From positions 543,095 to 607,094 of the forward strand of contig NZ_JAHYCA010000001.1 of NCBI RefSeq assembly GCF_019430905.1: a stretch of DNA of 64,000 bases, written 5' to 3'. Under the pieces are notes generated by a model. It was not told the origin of the DNA. It saw only the letters and a program-made list of their open reading frames with translations, and did no database searches. Below are positions 28,578-38,284 of this stretch, one piece after another (within the stretch, counting starts at the first letter, position 1; every line of letters begins with the position of its first letter). This DNA is from Billgrantia antri (GTDB lineage: Bacteria; Pseudomonadota; Gammaproteobacteria; Pseudomonadales; Halomonadaceae). A program made the position numbers and the translations under genes.

Positions 28578-31500
28578 ATGCCGCTCGCCGCCCCGCTGGA
28601 GAATACGCTCACCCCCGGCTTCATGGTCGTTCACGGCAATCGCCTGGAGGACCTGCGCGGCGTGGCGGTGGAGTGGATGAAGCGCCACCCGCTCGCGCCG
28701 CTGGAAAACGAGACCATCCTGGTGCAGAGCAACGGCATCGGCCAGTGGATGAAGCTGGCGCTGGCTGCCGACGAGGCCGACGGCGGCAGCGGTATCGCCG
28801 CCGCGCTCGAAGTCACCCTGCCGGCGCGCTTCCTGTGGCAGGCCTACCGCGCAGTGCTCAACCACGTGGAAGGCGACCCCAACGCGGTGCCGGCCACCTC
28901 ACCCTTCGACAAGTCGCACCTGATCTGGCGGCTGCTGCGCCTGCTGCCCGAACTGATGCCGCGCGACGAGTTCGCCCCGCTGCGCCGTTTCCTCGAAGGC
29001 GACAGCGACCTGCGCAAGCATCACCAGCTCGCCGAGCGCTTGGCCGACCTGCTCGACCAGTACCAGGTCTACCGCGCCGACTGGCTTGAGGCCTGGTCCC
29101 GCGGCGAGGACGTGCTGATCTCCGCCCGCGGCGAGGCCCGCCCGCTCGACGACACCCAGCGCTGGCAGCCCGCCCTGTGGCGGGCCGTGGTGAAAAGCGT
29201 CGCCGAAGACGTGGGCGATGACGGCGTAGCCTCCAGCCGCGCCATGGTGCACCGCCGTTTTCTTGACGCCGCCCGCGAGCTTCATGGAGGCGAATGCCCA
29301 CCCGGCCTGCCGCGGCGGGTGATGGTGTTCGGTATTTCATCGCTACCGCAGCAGGCGCTGGAGGCGCTGGCCGCCATCGCCCGCTGCTGCCAGGTGGTGT
29401 TGTGCGTGCACAACCCCTGCCAGCACTACTGGGCCGACATCATCGAGCACAAGGACCTGCTCCGCGCCCAGCGTTTCCGCCAGCGGCGCAAGGCCGGCAT
29501 GCCCGAGCGGCTCGATGTACTCGGTGATGGAGAAGGCGAAAGCGCCTTGCACCTGCACGCCCAGCCGCTGCTCGCCGCCTGGGGCAAGCAGGGCCGCGAC
29601 TACCTGCGCCTGCTCGACGAGCACGACGACGCCCAGCAGTACGAGGCCTTGTTCAAGGCCGACTCGCTGCGCATCGACCTGTTCGAGCCCTTCGTGCGCG
29701 ATGGCAACGGCAGGCTGCTGCAGCAGTTGCAGGACGACATCCGCGAGCTGCGCCCACTGCACGAGACCCGCGAAACCTGGCCGGCAGTGGACTCGGCCCG
29801 CGACGACTCCATCGTCTTCCACGCCACCCACAGCCCCCAGCGCGAAGTGGAGATCCTGCACGACCAGCTGCTCGCCGCCTTCAGCGCCGACCCCGACCTC
29901 AAGCCCCGCGACGTGATCGTCATGGTGCCGGACATCGACCACTACGCGCCGCATGTTCAGGCAGTCTTTGGTCAATATGCGAGGGGGCAGATCGAGCGCG
30001 ACGATCCGCGCTACATTCCCTTCACGCTCTCCGACCAGGGCAGCCGCCACCGCCAGCCGCTGTTGATCGCGCTGGAGAAGCTGCTGCGCCTGCCGGAACT
30101 GCGCCTCTCTGTCAGCGACCTGCTCGACCTGCTCGACGTGCCCGCCCTGCGTGCGCGTTTCGGCATCCAGGAAGACGACGTACCGACCCTGCGTCGCTGG
30201 GTTGAGGGCGCCGGCATCCGCTGGGGGCTCGACGCCAGCCAGCGCGGCAGCCTCGACCTGCCCGCCGGCATGGAGCAGAACACCTGGGCCTTCGGCCTGC
30301 GCCGGCTGCTGCTGGGCTACGCCGTGGGCGAGGCTGCCAGCGGCCCATGGCAGGGCATCGAGCCCTTCGACGACATCGGCGGGCTGGAAGCGGCGCTGGC
30401 CGGCCCGCTGGCCGCGCTGCTGGATACTCTCGAACATCAATGGCGCAGCCTGCGCGAACCCACCGACGTGGCCGGCTGGGTGCAGCGCCTGCGCGCCCTG
30501 CTGGAGGCGAGTTTTCTGGCGGAAGCGCCTGAAGACAGCCTGATGCTGGCCCAGCTCGAACAGGCGCTGCAGAGCTGGCAGGAGAGCGCCGAGGAGGCCG
30601 GCCTGACCCGCGAGCTTCCGCTCTCGGTAGTGCGCGAGCACTGGCTGAGCCAGATCGACGAGCCAAGCCTGTCGCAGCGCTTTCTGGCCGGGGCGGTGAA
30701 CTTTGCCACCCTGATGCCGATGCGCGCCATCCCCTTCAAGCGGGTGTGCCTGCTGGGCATGAACGACGGCGACTACCCGCGCAGCCACCCGCCGATGGAC
30801 TTCGACCTGATGAACGGCGACTACCGTCCCGGCGACCGCTCGCGCCGCGAGGACGACCGCTACCTGTTCCTCGAGGCCCTGCTCTCCGCCCGCGAACAGC
30901 TCTATGTGAGCTGGGTGGGTCGCAGCATCGTCGACAACAGCGAGAAACCGCCCTCGGTGCTGGTCGGCCAGCTACGCGATCATCTCGAAGCGGGATGGCA
31001 GACGACCGACGGCAGCAACCTGCTCGAAGCCCTCACCACCGAGCATCCGCTGCAGCCATTCAGCCGCAGCTACTTTCCCAGCGAGGTGCAGCAGGCCGAG
31101 CGCAGCATTTCGGCCCAGCGATTGTTCACCTACGCTCACGAGTGGCGCGAGGTGCATGGAGAAACGGCGGCATCGGAAGCGGCCGTAGAACTCAAGGAGT
31201 TCACACATGAAGCTCCTTTGACGCTGGCACAGCTCGGCAATTTCCTGCGCGACCCGGCACGTGCCTTCTTCACTACCCGCCTCAAGGTTCATCTCGAACG
31301 TGAGGACATCGTCAGCCTCGACCACGAACCCTTCGCCCTGGACGGCCTGGCCAACTGGCAATTGCAGGACCTGCTGATTCGCGAACAGCGCCGCGCGGTG
31401 GACGAATGCCAGCCCCGCGAGACCGCCATGCTCGATACCCTCGACCGGCTACAGGGCCAAGGCGTGCTGGCCATGGGTGCCTTCGGCGAGCGCATGCGCG

Positions 31501-32171
31501 ACCAGCTCATCGAACCCATGTCGGAGCTGTTCGAGTCCTACGAGGAAGCCCTGGCAGCATGGCCCCGTGCGGTGGAGGAACCCGAGCCAGTGCAGTTCAA
31601 CGTACCCGGTGCACCGCCGTTGGAAGACTGGCTCGACGAACTGCGCGAAAGCGAAGCGGGTGAGCGCTGCCGCCTGGTGCTCGCCAGCAGTAGCCTGGTG
31701 AAGAAGGGCAAGTACCGCTGGTCGCATATCCTGCGCCACTGGGTCGCGCACCTGGCCGGGCACCTGAACGACAGGCCCATGACCACCCTGCTGCTCTCCA
31801 AGGCCGGCCACGTCACCCTGCTGCCCCTCGAGCCGGAAGGCGCCCGCGGGCACCTGCGCGAGATCGTCCGCACCTGGCAGGCCGGCATGCGCCAGCCGCT
31901 GCCGCTGGCCTGCGACACCGCCTTCGTGTGGCTGAGCAAATTGGGAACACCGGAAACCGAACGCGCCAGCGACGCCTGGCGCGCCGCCGCCAGCACCTAC
32001 GAAGGCGATTCGTTCAATGCCGGTGAGGCGGGCCGCAACGCCTATCTCGCCCACCGTTGGCCGAGTTTTACCGCGCTCTATGAAGCCCGCCAGGACAGCC
32101 TCGGCTTCGCCGAACTCAGCGAACGGTTGTTAGCCCCGGTGCATCAGGCGGTCAAGGGGAAAAGATCTTGA
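28578..32171 (+). CDS. recC: Exodeoxyribonuclease V, RecC subunit
   Basis: A 1197-aa RecC, the Chi-recognition and scaffold subunit of RecBCD, which unwinds and resects double-strand ends and loads RecA. The N-terminal TPGFMVVHGNRLEDL, ILVQSNGIGQWMKL and FGISSLPQQALEAL are typical. So is the mid-protein segment MPMRAIPFKRVCLLGMNDGDYPR, here quoted as KRVCLLGMNDGDYPR. The protein is full length. The ATG follows an AAGGA site. Unlike in most gammaproteobacteria, recB and recD do not follow directly: an 8-kb carotenoid cluster intervenes, beginning with crtE convergent only 9 bp downstream. Confidence 0.96.
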   Translation: MPLAAPLENTLTPGFMVVHGNRLEDLRGVAVEWMKRHPLAPLENETILVQSNGIGQWMKLALAADEADGGSGIAAALEVTLPARFLWQAYRAVLNHVEGDPNAVPATSPFDKSHLIWRLLRLLPELMPRDEFAPLRRFLEGDSDLRKHHQLAERLADLLDQYQVYRADWLEAWSRGEDVLISARGEARPLDDTQRWQPALWRAVVKSVAEDVGDDGVASSRAMVHRRFLDAARELHGGECPPGLPRRVMVFGISSLPQQALEALAAIARCCQVVLCVHNPCQHYWADIIEHKDLLRAQRFRQRRKAGMPERLDVLGDGEGESALHLHAQPLLAAWGKQGRDYLRLLDEHDDAQQYEALFKADSLRIDLFEPFVRDGNGRLLQQLQDDIRELRPLHETRETWPAVDSARDDSIVFHATHSPQREVEILHDQLLAAFSADPDLKPRDVIVMVPDIDHYAPHVQAVFGQYARGQIERDDPRYIPFTLSDQGSRHRQPLLIALEKLLRLPELRLSVSDLLDLLDVPALRARFGIQEDDVPTLRRWVEGAGIRWGLDASQRGSLDLPAGMEQNTWAFGLRRLLLGYAVGEAASGPWQGIEPFDDIGGLEAALAGPLAALLDTLEHQWRSLREPTDVAGWVQRLRALLEASFLAEAPEDSLMLAQLEQALQSWQESAEEAGLTRELPLSVVREHWLSQIDEPSLSQRFLAGAVNFATLMPMRAIPFKRVCLLGMNDGDYPRSHPPMDFDLMNGDYRPGDRSRREDDRYLFLEALLSAREQLYVSWVGRSIVDNSEKPPSVLVGQLRDHLEAGWQTTDGSNLLEALTTEHPLQPFSRSYFPSEVQQAERSISAQRLFTYAHEWREVHGETAASEAAVELKEFTHEAPLTLAQLGNFLRDPARAFFTTRLKVHLEREDIVSLDHEPFALDGLANWQLQDLLIREQRRAVDECQPRETAMLDTLDRLQGQGVLAMGAFGERMRDQLIEPMSELFESYEEALAAWPRAVEEPEPVQFNVPGAPPLEDWLDELRESEAGERCRLVLASSSLVKKGKYRWSHILRHWVAHLAGHLNDRPMTTLLLSKAGHVTLLPLEPEGARGHLREIVRTWQAGMRQPLPLACDTAFVWLSKLGTPETERASDAWRAAASTYEGDSFNAGEAGRNAYLAHRWPSFTALYEARQDSLGFAELSERLLAPVHQAVKGKRS

Positions 32172-32180
32172 GCCGTCGCC

Positions 32181-33089
32181 TCAGGTGGCACTCATCAGCC
32201 GCACGCAGAGCGCCTCGACGTAGCGCCGAATCGGCTGCTCCGGCGGGAAGACCGCCGCCAGATGCCGCTCGGCCTGCTCCAGCTGGCTGCCGAGCCGCCA
32301 CCGCACCGTTTCCGCCCCGAGCAGGGCAATCAGCGTCGTCTTGCCTCGATCCTGCCCCGCATCCTTGCCAGTGCCGCCGCTCTCGTCGATGAGATCGTCG
32401 TAGTGCTGAAAGGCCTGGCCCAGCGCCTGGGCAAAAAGGCTCAGTTCGGTCGTGGCCCTTTCGTCCGCCTTGGCGACGACAGCCGCCATGAGCATGGCGG
32501 CTTCGAACAGCGCCCCCGTCTTGAGCGCGTTGGTGGTCGCCACGGCCTGCGCCGAACGCAGGCGCGGGTCGGCGTGCAGGTCACGATACTGCCCCTTCAC
32601 CAGGCCCCGCATACCCGACGCATCGGCCAGCCTCGCGACCAGTTGCGCTCGCGCCTCGGCCGGTACACTCGGCGTCGAGGCTACCAGGCGAAAAGCCTCG
32701 GTCAGCAAGGCCACGGCGGCGAGCACCGCCACGTCCTCGCCGAACTGGCGGTGAATCGTAGGCTGGCCCCGTCGCAGTTGGGCGTTGTCCATGCAGGGCA
32801 GGTCGTCGAGTATCAGCGAAGCACCATGGACCATTTCCGTGGCGCATCCCAGATCCACCAGGGCTGAGCCATCGCTACCCAAGCCCTGCCCGGCCAGCAC
32901 CAGCAGCATCGGCCTGATGCGCTTTCCCGGCGAAAGCAGGCACGCCCGCATGGCGAGCCCCACCGGATCTTCCTCGCCCTCCGCCATGGGCAGCAACGCT
33001 TCCAGTCGCACGACAAGGCGATCGCGAAGCTCGTCGAACTCATCAGGGCCCTGGGAAACGCCGTCGATACGTGGCACGGGTAGGTTCAT
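32181..33089 (-). CDS. crtE: Geranylgeranyl diphosphate synthase
   Basis: A 302-aa isoprenyl diphosphate synthase. The first aspartate-rich motif, LILDDLPCMDN (about 94-104), has the DDxxxxD spacing with Pro-Cys typical of bacterial CrtE/IspA; the second is HYDDLIDE (about 230). Next to crtB, crtI and crtY it should make the C20 precursor of phytoene. The ATG at 33087-33089 has an AAGGAG site; an in-frame extension to 33164 is upstream of any homology. It is transcribed divergently from fni and the other crt genes, whereas in Pantoea crtE heads the same operon. Confidence 0.93.
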   Translation of the reverse strand: MNLPVPRIDGVSQGPDEFDELRDRLVVRLEALLPMAEGEEDPVGLAMRACLLSPGKRIRPMLLVLAGQGLGSDGSALVDLGCATEMVHGASLILDDLPCMDNAQLRRGQPTIHRQFGEDVAVLAAVALLTEAFRLVASTPSVPAEARAQLVARLADASGMRGLVKGQYRDLHADPRLRSAQAVATTNALKTGALFEAAMLMAAVVAKADERATTELSLFAQALGQAFQHYDDLIDESGGTGKDAGQDRGKTTLIALLGAETVRWRLGSQLEQAERHLAAVFPPEQPIRRYVEALCVRLMSAT

Positions 33090-33172
33090 TGCGCAATTCT
33101 CCTTCAGGCGCCAGCCAAGACGAGCTATAGATAACGCCATGGATACTGCTGGTTGACGCATCATGCTATTAG

Positions 33173-33221
33173 ACTAGGATCTTATACAAGAGTTGCACAA
33201 GAACTATATCCTAGTAATATA
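33173..33221. promoter_or_regulatory. Carotenoid divergent promoter/operator region
   Basis: The crtE-fni gap holds an 8-bp inverted repeat, ACTAGGAT (33173-33180) and ATCCTAGT (33208-33215). It flanks two abutting 11-bp direct repeats, CTTATACAAGA (33181-33191) and GTTGCACAAGA (33192-33202). TTGCAC (33193-33198) and AATATA (33216-33221), 17 bp apart, make a plausible sigma-70 promoter for fni. An 11-bp repeat period is a feature of CarA/CarH/LitR-type MerR operators that govern light-induced carotenogenesis; assignment here is inference. Confidence 0.5.
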
Positions 33222-33278
33222 GACGCTGATTCGACGAGACGCTCCGGCTCGGCAATTCTGCTTCCCGGGAGGCACATC

Positions 33279-34325
33279 ATGGCCGACGATGACCTGGTCC
33301 ACCGCAAGAACGATCACCTGAACATCGTGCTGGGCATGGAGCAGGCCGCTTCCCAGGTATCGAGCGGCCTGTCGCGCTATCGCTTCCGCCACTGCGCCCT
33401 GCCGGAGATGAACCTCGACGCCATCGACCTCGGTACGACCTGGTTCGACAAGCCGCTTCGCGCCCCGCTGTTGATCAGTTCCATGACCGGCGGCGCCACC
33501 CGGGCGGCAGCGATCAATCATCACCTTGCGGAGGCGGCCGAGGCTCTGGGAATTGCGCTGGGGGTGGGCTCGCAGCGTGTCGCCCTGCAGTCCGGCGCCG
33601 ATCATGGCCTGACCCACGACCTGCGGCGCTTCGCCCCCAACGTGCCGCTGCTCGGCAACATCGGCGCAGCGCAACTGCTCGAGCCCCAGGGGATCGAGTG
33701 GGCCAGACGCGCCGTGGGGATGATCGCCGCCGATGCGCTGATCGTGCATCTCAACCCGCTGCAGGAAGCCGTTCAGGCCGGTGGTGACCGCGACTGGAGC
33801 GGCGTGCTGCAGGCCATCGAACGCCTGGTCCTGACACTCGACGTGCCGGTCGTGGTGAAGGAGGTGGGCGCCGGGATATCGGCCCCGGTGGCACAGTCGC
33901 TGGTAGCGGCCGGTGTGGCAGCCATCGACGTGGCGGGCGCCGGCGGCACCAGCTGGGCCCAGGTAGAGGGCGAGCGTGCCAGGAACGAAAGTGCACGACG
34001 GGTGGCGATGGCCTTCGCCGACTGGGGCATTCCCACGGCCGAGGCACTGGTGAGCGTGCGCCGGGAACTGCCGGATACCCCGCTGATCGCTTCGGGCGGC
34101 ATCCGCAACGGCGTTGAAGTCGCCAAGGCGATCCGCCTGGGAGCCGACCTGGTGGCGCAGGCCGCCGCGGTACTGCAGAGTGCCATGCACTCGACCGAGG
34201 CCGTCATCGAGCACTTCCAGGTCGTCATCGAGCAGCTGCGAATCGCCTGCTTCTGCACCGGCAGCGCCAATCTCGCCGAGCTGCGCCGTGCCCCGCTGTT
34301 ACCGCCTGACGAACTGCCGTCCTGA
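33279..34325 (+). CDS. fni: Isopentenyl-diphosphate delta-isomerase, type II
   Basis: A 348-aa FMN- and NAD(P)H-dependent type II IPP isomerase, interconverting IPP and DMAPP to feed CrtE. Recognised by the N-terminal [19 protein letters not shown], the GVGSQRVAL segment, VKEVGAGIS and the flavin-phosphate region [17 protein letters not shown] type II enzyme in this slot is usual for Pantoea-type crt clusters. The ATG at 33279 has a GGGAGG site. One base separates its stop from the crtX ATG, so it leads the fni-crtX-crtY-crtI-crtB operon. Confidence 0.94.
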   Translation: MADDDLVHRKNDHLNIVLGMEQAASQVSSGLSRYRFRHCALPEMNLDAIDLGTTWFDKPLRAPLLISSMTGGATRAAAINHHLAEAAEALGIALGVGSQRVALQSGADHGLTHDLRRFAPNVPLLGNIGAAQLLEPQGIEWARRAVGMIAADALIVHLNPLQEAVQAGGDRDWSGVLQAIERLVLTLDVPVVVKEVGAGISAPVAQSLVAAGVAAIDVAGAGGTSWAQVEGERARNESARRVAMAFADWGIPTAEALVSVRRELPDTPLIASGGIRNGVEVAKAIRLGADLVAQAAAVLQSAMHSTEAVIEHFQVVIEQLRIACFCTGSANLAELRRAPLLPPDELPS

Positions 34326-34326
34326 C

Positions 34327-35586
34327 ATGGCACGCCATATCGGTGTCGTCGCACCGCCCTTTCCCAGCCACTTCCGCGCCCTGCAGGCCCTGGCGGACGC
34401 GCTGATCGAACGTGGCCACCGAGTCACCTTCCTGCACCAGCAGGAGGCCGCCCGCTGGCTCGACTCTCCTCAGGTTTCCTTCAGTGCCGTGGGTCATACC
34501 AGCCATCCGCCTGGTGCCCTGGCACGTAGCCTGCGCCTGGCGGCCCAGCCGGGCGGACCGCTGGGGCTGCGCCGCCTGATCGCCGACCTGAGCCACACCA
34601 CCGACATGCTGTGTCGCGAGCTGCCCCGTGCGCTCGACGAGCTTGGCATCGACGCCCTGATCTGCGACCAGATGGAGGCGGCCGGCGGGCTGGTGGCCGA
34701 GGCCAGCGGGCGGCCCTTCGTCTCGGTCGCCTGCGCCCTGCCGGTCAATCGCGAGCCCGGCCTGCCGCTGCCGGTGATGCCGTTTGCCTATGGTCGCAGC
34801 GAGCGGCACCAGCAGGTCTATGCCGGTAGCGAGCGAACCTACGACCTGCTCATGGCGAAGCATCGCCGCACCGTGGCCCGGCATGCCGCGTTGCTCGGTC
34901 TATCCCCGCGGAGCGGGCTGCATGAGTGCCTCTCGCCCTACGCCCAGATCAGCCAGACGGTAGCGGGCCTCGAGCTGCCCCGCCGCGACCTGCCCGCGCA
35001 TTTCCACCATGTCGGCCCTCTGCGCCCTTCGGCGACCTCCCAGTGGGAGACGGAGCCAAGGCTGTCCCCCGACAAGCCCGTGATCTTCGCCTCGCTGGGC
35101 ACGCTGCAAGGCCATCGCTTCGCGCTGTTCCGCCGCATCGTGCGGGCCTGTGCTGCCTTGGACGTACAGCTGCTGGTGGCGCATTGCGGCGGCCTTGATC
35201 GCAGGCAGGAGGAGAGACTCCTGCAGGAGGGAGCCATCCAGGTGACGGACGTCTTTCCACAGCGTGCCGTACTGTCGCGCGCCGATGCGGTGATTACCCA
35301 TGGCGGGCTCAACACGGTGATGGATGCTCTGGTGGCGCGCACGCCGATGCTGGTGCTGCCCCTAGCCTTCGACCAACCGGGTGTCGCCACGCGCGTTCAG
35401 CATGCCGGCGTGGGGCTGCGCGCCTCGCCACGCGTCGACGGTCATCGCGCATTGAGCGGCAAATTGAAGACATTGCTCGGGGAAACCGGCTTCGCCACCG
35501 CCCTGGCGCGCCTGGGAGAGGAAGTCGAAGCCGCCGGCGGCACGCCGCGGGCGGCGGACATCGTCGAGGAGGCCTTGCGCTCATGA
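34327..35586 (+). CDS. crtX: Zeaxanthin glucosyltransferase
   Basis: A 419-aa GT1-family glycosyltransferase that transfers glucose from UDP-glucose to the hydroxyls of zeaxanthin. The N-terminal IGVVAPPFPSHFRAL acceptor domain and the donor-binding C-terminal domain with VITHGGLNTVMDAL and LPLAFDQPGVATRV match CrtX. It starts one base after fni and overlaps crtY as ATGA. Its presence implies that glycosylated zeaxanthin, rather than free zeaxanthin alone, is an end product. Confidence 0.93.
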   Translation: MARHIGVVAPPFPSHFRALQALADALIERGHRVTFLHQQEAARWLDSPQVSFSAVGHTSHPPGALARSLRLAAQPGGPLGLRRLIADLSHTTDMLCRELPRALDELGIDALICDQMEAAGGLVAEASGRPFVSVACALPVNREPGLPLPVMPFAYGRSERHQQVYAGSERTYDLLMAKHRRTVARHAALLGLSPRSGLHECLSPYAQISQTVAGLELPRRDLPAHFHHVGPLRPSATSQWETEPRLSPDKPVIFASLGTLQGHRFALFRRIVRACAALDVQLLVAHCGGLDRRQEERLLQEGAIQVTDVFPQRAVLSRADAVITHGGLNTVMDALVARTPMLVLPLAFDQPGVATRVQHAGVGLRASPRVDGHRALSGKLKTLLGETGFATALARLGEEVEAAGGTPRAADIVEEALRS

Positions 35587-36800
35587 CGGCCCGGCACGAT
35601 CTGATCCTGGTGGGGGGCGGCCTGGCCAATGGCTTGATCGCGCTGCGTCTCAAGCAGGTCCGACCCGAGCTCGACGTACTCTTGCTCGAACAGGACGCTG
35701 CGCCGGGCGGCAACCATACCTGGTCGTTTCACGACAGCGACCTCACGCCCGCGCAGTGGGAGTGGATCGGCCTGCTGGTAGGGTGTCGCTGGGCACATCA
35801 CGAGGTGCGATTTCCCCAGCGCCGGCGCACCCTGCACAGTGGCTATGCCAGCATCTTCTCGCAGGACTTCGCCCGCGTGCTGCGCGAAACGCTCGGCAAT
35901 GCCCTGCGGGTCGAGGTGCGCGCCTCACAGCTCGGCCCCACCCAGGTGCGCCTGGAGGATGGCCACACCCTGCATGCCAGTGCGGTGATCGATGGGCGCG
36001 GTGTGGCGACGAGCCCGCATCTGGCGCTGGGCTACCAGGCCTTTCTCGGCCAGGAACTCAGGCTAACGCAGCCCCATGGTCTCTCGGGACCCATCCTGAT
36101 GGATGCCACGGTAGCCCAGGGCCAGGGCTACCGCTTCGTCTACGTGCTGCCCTTCACCCGGGACACGCTGCTGATCGAAGACACGCATTATGTTGATAGC
36201 AACCAGGTCGACACTAGTCAGGTCGACCGTGGCCGGGGCGACAAGGGGAGGCTCGATCCGCAGCATCTTCGCGACAACATCGCCGACTATGCATACGCCA
36301 GCGGCTGGCAGGTGCAGGCGATGCTGCGCGAGGAAAGCGGCGTGTTGCCCATCACGCTGGCCGGCGACGTCGAGGCCTTCTGGCGCGACGCTCATTCACA
36401 GCCGCGCAGCGGCCTGCGTGCCGGGCTGTTCCACCCCACCACCGGCTATTCGCTGCCCCATGCCGTGCGCCTGGCGGATCGCATCGCCCGCCTTGACGAC
36501 CTGAGCGCACCGGCCCTGTTCGACGCCATTCGTCGCGAGGCGCTCGGCGAGTGGCGGCGCCAGGGCTATTTTCGCCTGCTCAACCGCATGCTGTTCCTGG
36601 CCGGGCGCCCCGAGCAGCGCTGGAGGGTCATGCAACGCTTCTACGGCCTGCCGGAACCTCTTATACAACGCTTCTACGCCGAGCGACTGACCGCCCTGGA
36701 CAAGTTGCGCATCGTCAGCGGCAAGCCCCCTGTGCCCATGGGCGAAGCCCTGCGTGCCGCGCGGCTCGGCTCCCCTCATCAGATCAGGACAGCCAAATGA
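35583..36800 (+). CDS. crtY: Lycopene beta-cyclase
   Basis: A 405-aa CrtY-type cyclase that forms the two beta rings of beta-carotene from lycopene. It has the FAD/NAD-binding N-terminus LILVGGGLANGLIAL, then GGNHTWSFHDSDL, VIDGRG and LPFTRDTLLIEDTHY. The C-terminal half has HPTTGYSLPHAVRLAD and RFYGLPEPLIQRFYAE. About 15 extra residues with a repeated QVD pattern (near residues 202-218) follow IEDTHY and are not usual in CrtY; the frame stays open. Both ends overlap neighbouring genes by 4 bp (ATGA). Confidence 0.93.
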   Translation: MTARHDLILVGGGLANGLIALRLKQVRPELDVLLLEQDAAPGGNHTWSFHDSDLTPAQWEWIGLLVGCRWAHHEVRFPQRRRTLHSGYASIFSQDFARVLRETLGNALRVEVRASQLGPTQVRLEDGHTLHASAVIDGRGVATSPHLALGYQAFLGQELRLTQPHGLSGPILMDATVAQGQGYRFVYVLPFTRDTLLIEDTHYVDSNQVDTSQVDRGRGDKGRLDPQHLRDNIADYAYASGWQVQAMLREESGVLPITLAGDVEAFWRDAHSQPRSGLRAGLFHPTTGYSLPHAVRLADRIARLDDLSAPALFDAIRREALGEWRRQGYFRLLNRMLFLAGRPEQRWRVMQRFYGLPEPLIQRFYAERLTALDKLRIVSGKPPVPMGEALRAARLGSPHQIRTAK

Positions 36801-38284
36801 CAGATTCTCCTCGCGCCGTCGTCATCGGCGCCGGTTTCGGCGGCCTGGCGCTCGCCATTCGCCTGCAGACCGGTGGCTATCGCACCACCCTGCTGGAGAA
36901 GCGCGACAAGCCCGGCGGGCGTGCCTACGTCTATGAGGACAAGGGCTTCACCTTCGACGCCGGCCCCACGGTGATCACCGACCCCAGCGCGCTCGAGGAG
37001 CTGTTCGCCCTGAGCGGTCGACGCATGGCCGACTACGTCGAGCTGCTGCCGGTCACGCCCTTCTATCGCCTGTGCTGGGAGGACGGCCCGGCCTTCGACT
37101 ACCTCAACGACCAGGCCGAACTCGAACGGCAGATCGCCCAGCGCAACCCCGCCGACGTGGAGGGCTATCGCCGCTTCCTGGCCTATTCGCAAGCGGTATT
37201 CGAAGAGGGCTATCGCAAGCTCGGCGCAGTGCCGTTCCTCAGCTTTCGCGACATGGCTCGCGCCGGGCCACAGCTCGCTCGGCTGCAGGCCTGGAGGAGC
37301 GTCTACGCCATGGTGTCGCGCTTCGTCCGCGACGAGCACCTGCGCCAGACCCTCTCCTTTCATTCGCTGCTGGTGGGCGGCAACCCCTTCGCCACCTCGT
37401 CGATCTACACCCTGATCCATGCGCTGGAGCGTGAATGGGGGGTATGGTTCCCGCGTGGCGGCACCGGCGCGCTGGTGCAGGGGATGGTGACGCTGTTCGA
37501 GGAGCTTGGCGGCAAGCTCGAACTCAACGCCAGCGTGGATCGCATCGAGGTCGAACAGGAGCGAGTGACGGCGGTACACCTTGCCGACGGTCGTCGCTTC
37601 GAGACCGACGCCCTGGCCTCGAACGCCGACGTGATGCATACCTACGGCCACCTGCTGCGCGGCCACCCGCGAGGCGTCGGCGAGGCCAGGCGCCTAGCCG
37701 GCAAGCGTTTCAGCATGTCGCTGTTCGTGATCTACTTCGGCCTGGATATGCCACCCCCTCCCGGGCTGGCGCATCATACCGTCTGCTTCGGCCCGCGCTA
37801 TCGCGAGCTGATCGACGAGATCTTCCACGCCAAGACCCTGGCCGACGACTTCTCGCTCTACCTGCACGCCCCCTGCGTGACCGACCCCTCGCTGGCCCCT
37901 CCCGGCGGCAGCGCCCACTATGTGCTGGCGCCGGTACCGCACCTGGGCAATGCACCCATCGACTGGGCACGGGAAGGGCCGCGCTACCGCGATCGCATCC
38001 TCGACTACCTGGAGCAACACCATATACCGGGCCTGCGCGAGCACCTGGTCACCTGTCGCCACTTCACGCCCGAAGATTTCCGCGACGAACTCAACGCGCA
38101 CCTCGGCTCGGCCTTCTCGCTGGAGCCGATCCTCACCCAGAGCGCCTGGTTCCGCCCGCACAACCGCGACGACCGGATCGAGAACCTCTACCTGGTGGGC
38201 GCCGGCACCCACCCCGGTGCCGGGGTACCGGGAGTGATCGGGTCGGCCAAGGCGACGGCCGGACTGATGCTGGAAGGGATATGA
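36797..38284 (+). CDS. crtI: Phytoene desaturase (lycopene-forming)
   Basis: A 495-aa CrtI-family FAD enzyme, converting phytoene to lycopene in four desaturations. The dinucleotide-binding motif VIGAGFGGLALAIRLQ begins at about residue 8, with GGRAYVYEDKGFTFDAGPT following, given in part as FTFDAGPTVITDP. The C-terminal carotenoid-oxidoreductase signature NLYLVGAGTHPGAGVPGV is intact. The ATG overlaps the crtY stop and the stop overlaps crtB, so the operon is translationally coupled throughout. Confidence 0.95.
   Translation: MTDSPRAVVIGAGFGGLALAIRLQTGGYRTTLLEKRDKPGGRAYVYEDKGFTFDAGPTVITDPSALEELFALSGRRMADYVELLPVTPFYRLCWEDGPAFDYLNDQAELERQIAQRNPADVEGYRRFLAYSQAVFEEGYRKLGAVPFLSFRDMARAGPQLARLQAWRSVYAMVSRFVRDEHLRQTLSFHSLLVGGNPFATSSIYTLIHALEREWGVWFPRGGTGALVQGMVTLFEELGGKLELNASVDRIEVEQERVTAVHLADGRRFETDALASNADVMHTYGHLLRGHPRGVGEARRLAGKRFSMSLFVIYFGLDMPPPPGLAHHTVCFGPRYRELIDEIFHAKTLADDFSLYLHAPCVTDPSLAPPGGSAHYVLAPVPHLGNAPIDWAREGPRYRDRILDYLEQHHIPGLREHLVTCRHFTPEDFRDELNAHLGSAFSLEPILTQSAWFRPHNRDDRIENLYLVGAGTHPGAGVPGVIGSAKATAGLMLEGI

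Noticed and set aside
33204..34214. 336-aa minus-strand frame opposite fni
   Set aside because: Antisense shadow of a clear type II IPP isomerase; no recognisable protein features.
36190..36240. crtY insertion with repeated QVD as a mobile repeat
   Set aside because: Short, no inverted arms; more likely a length-variable surface loop, so noted only in the crtY entry.
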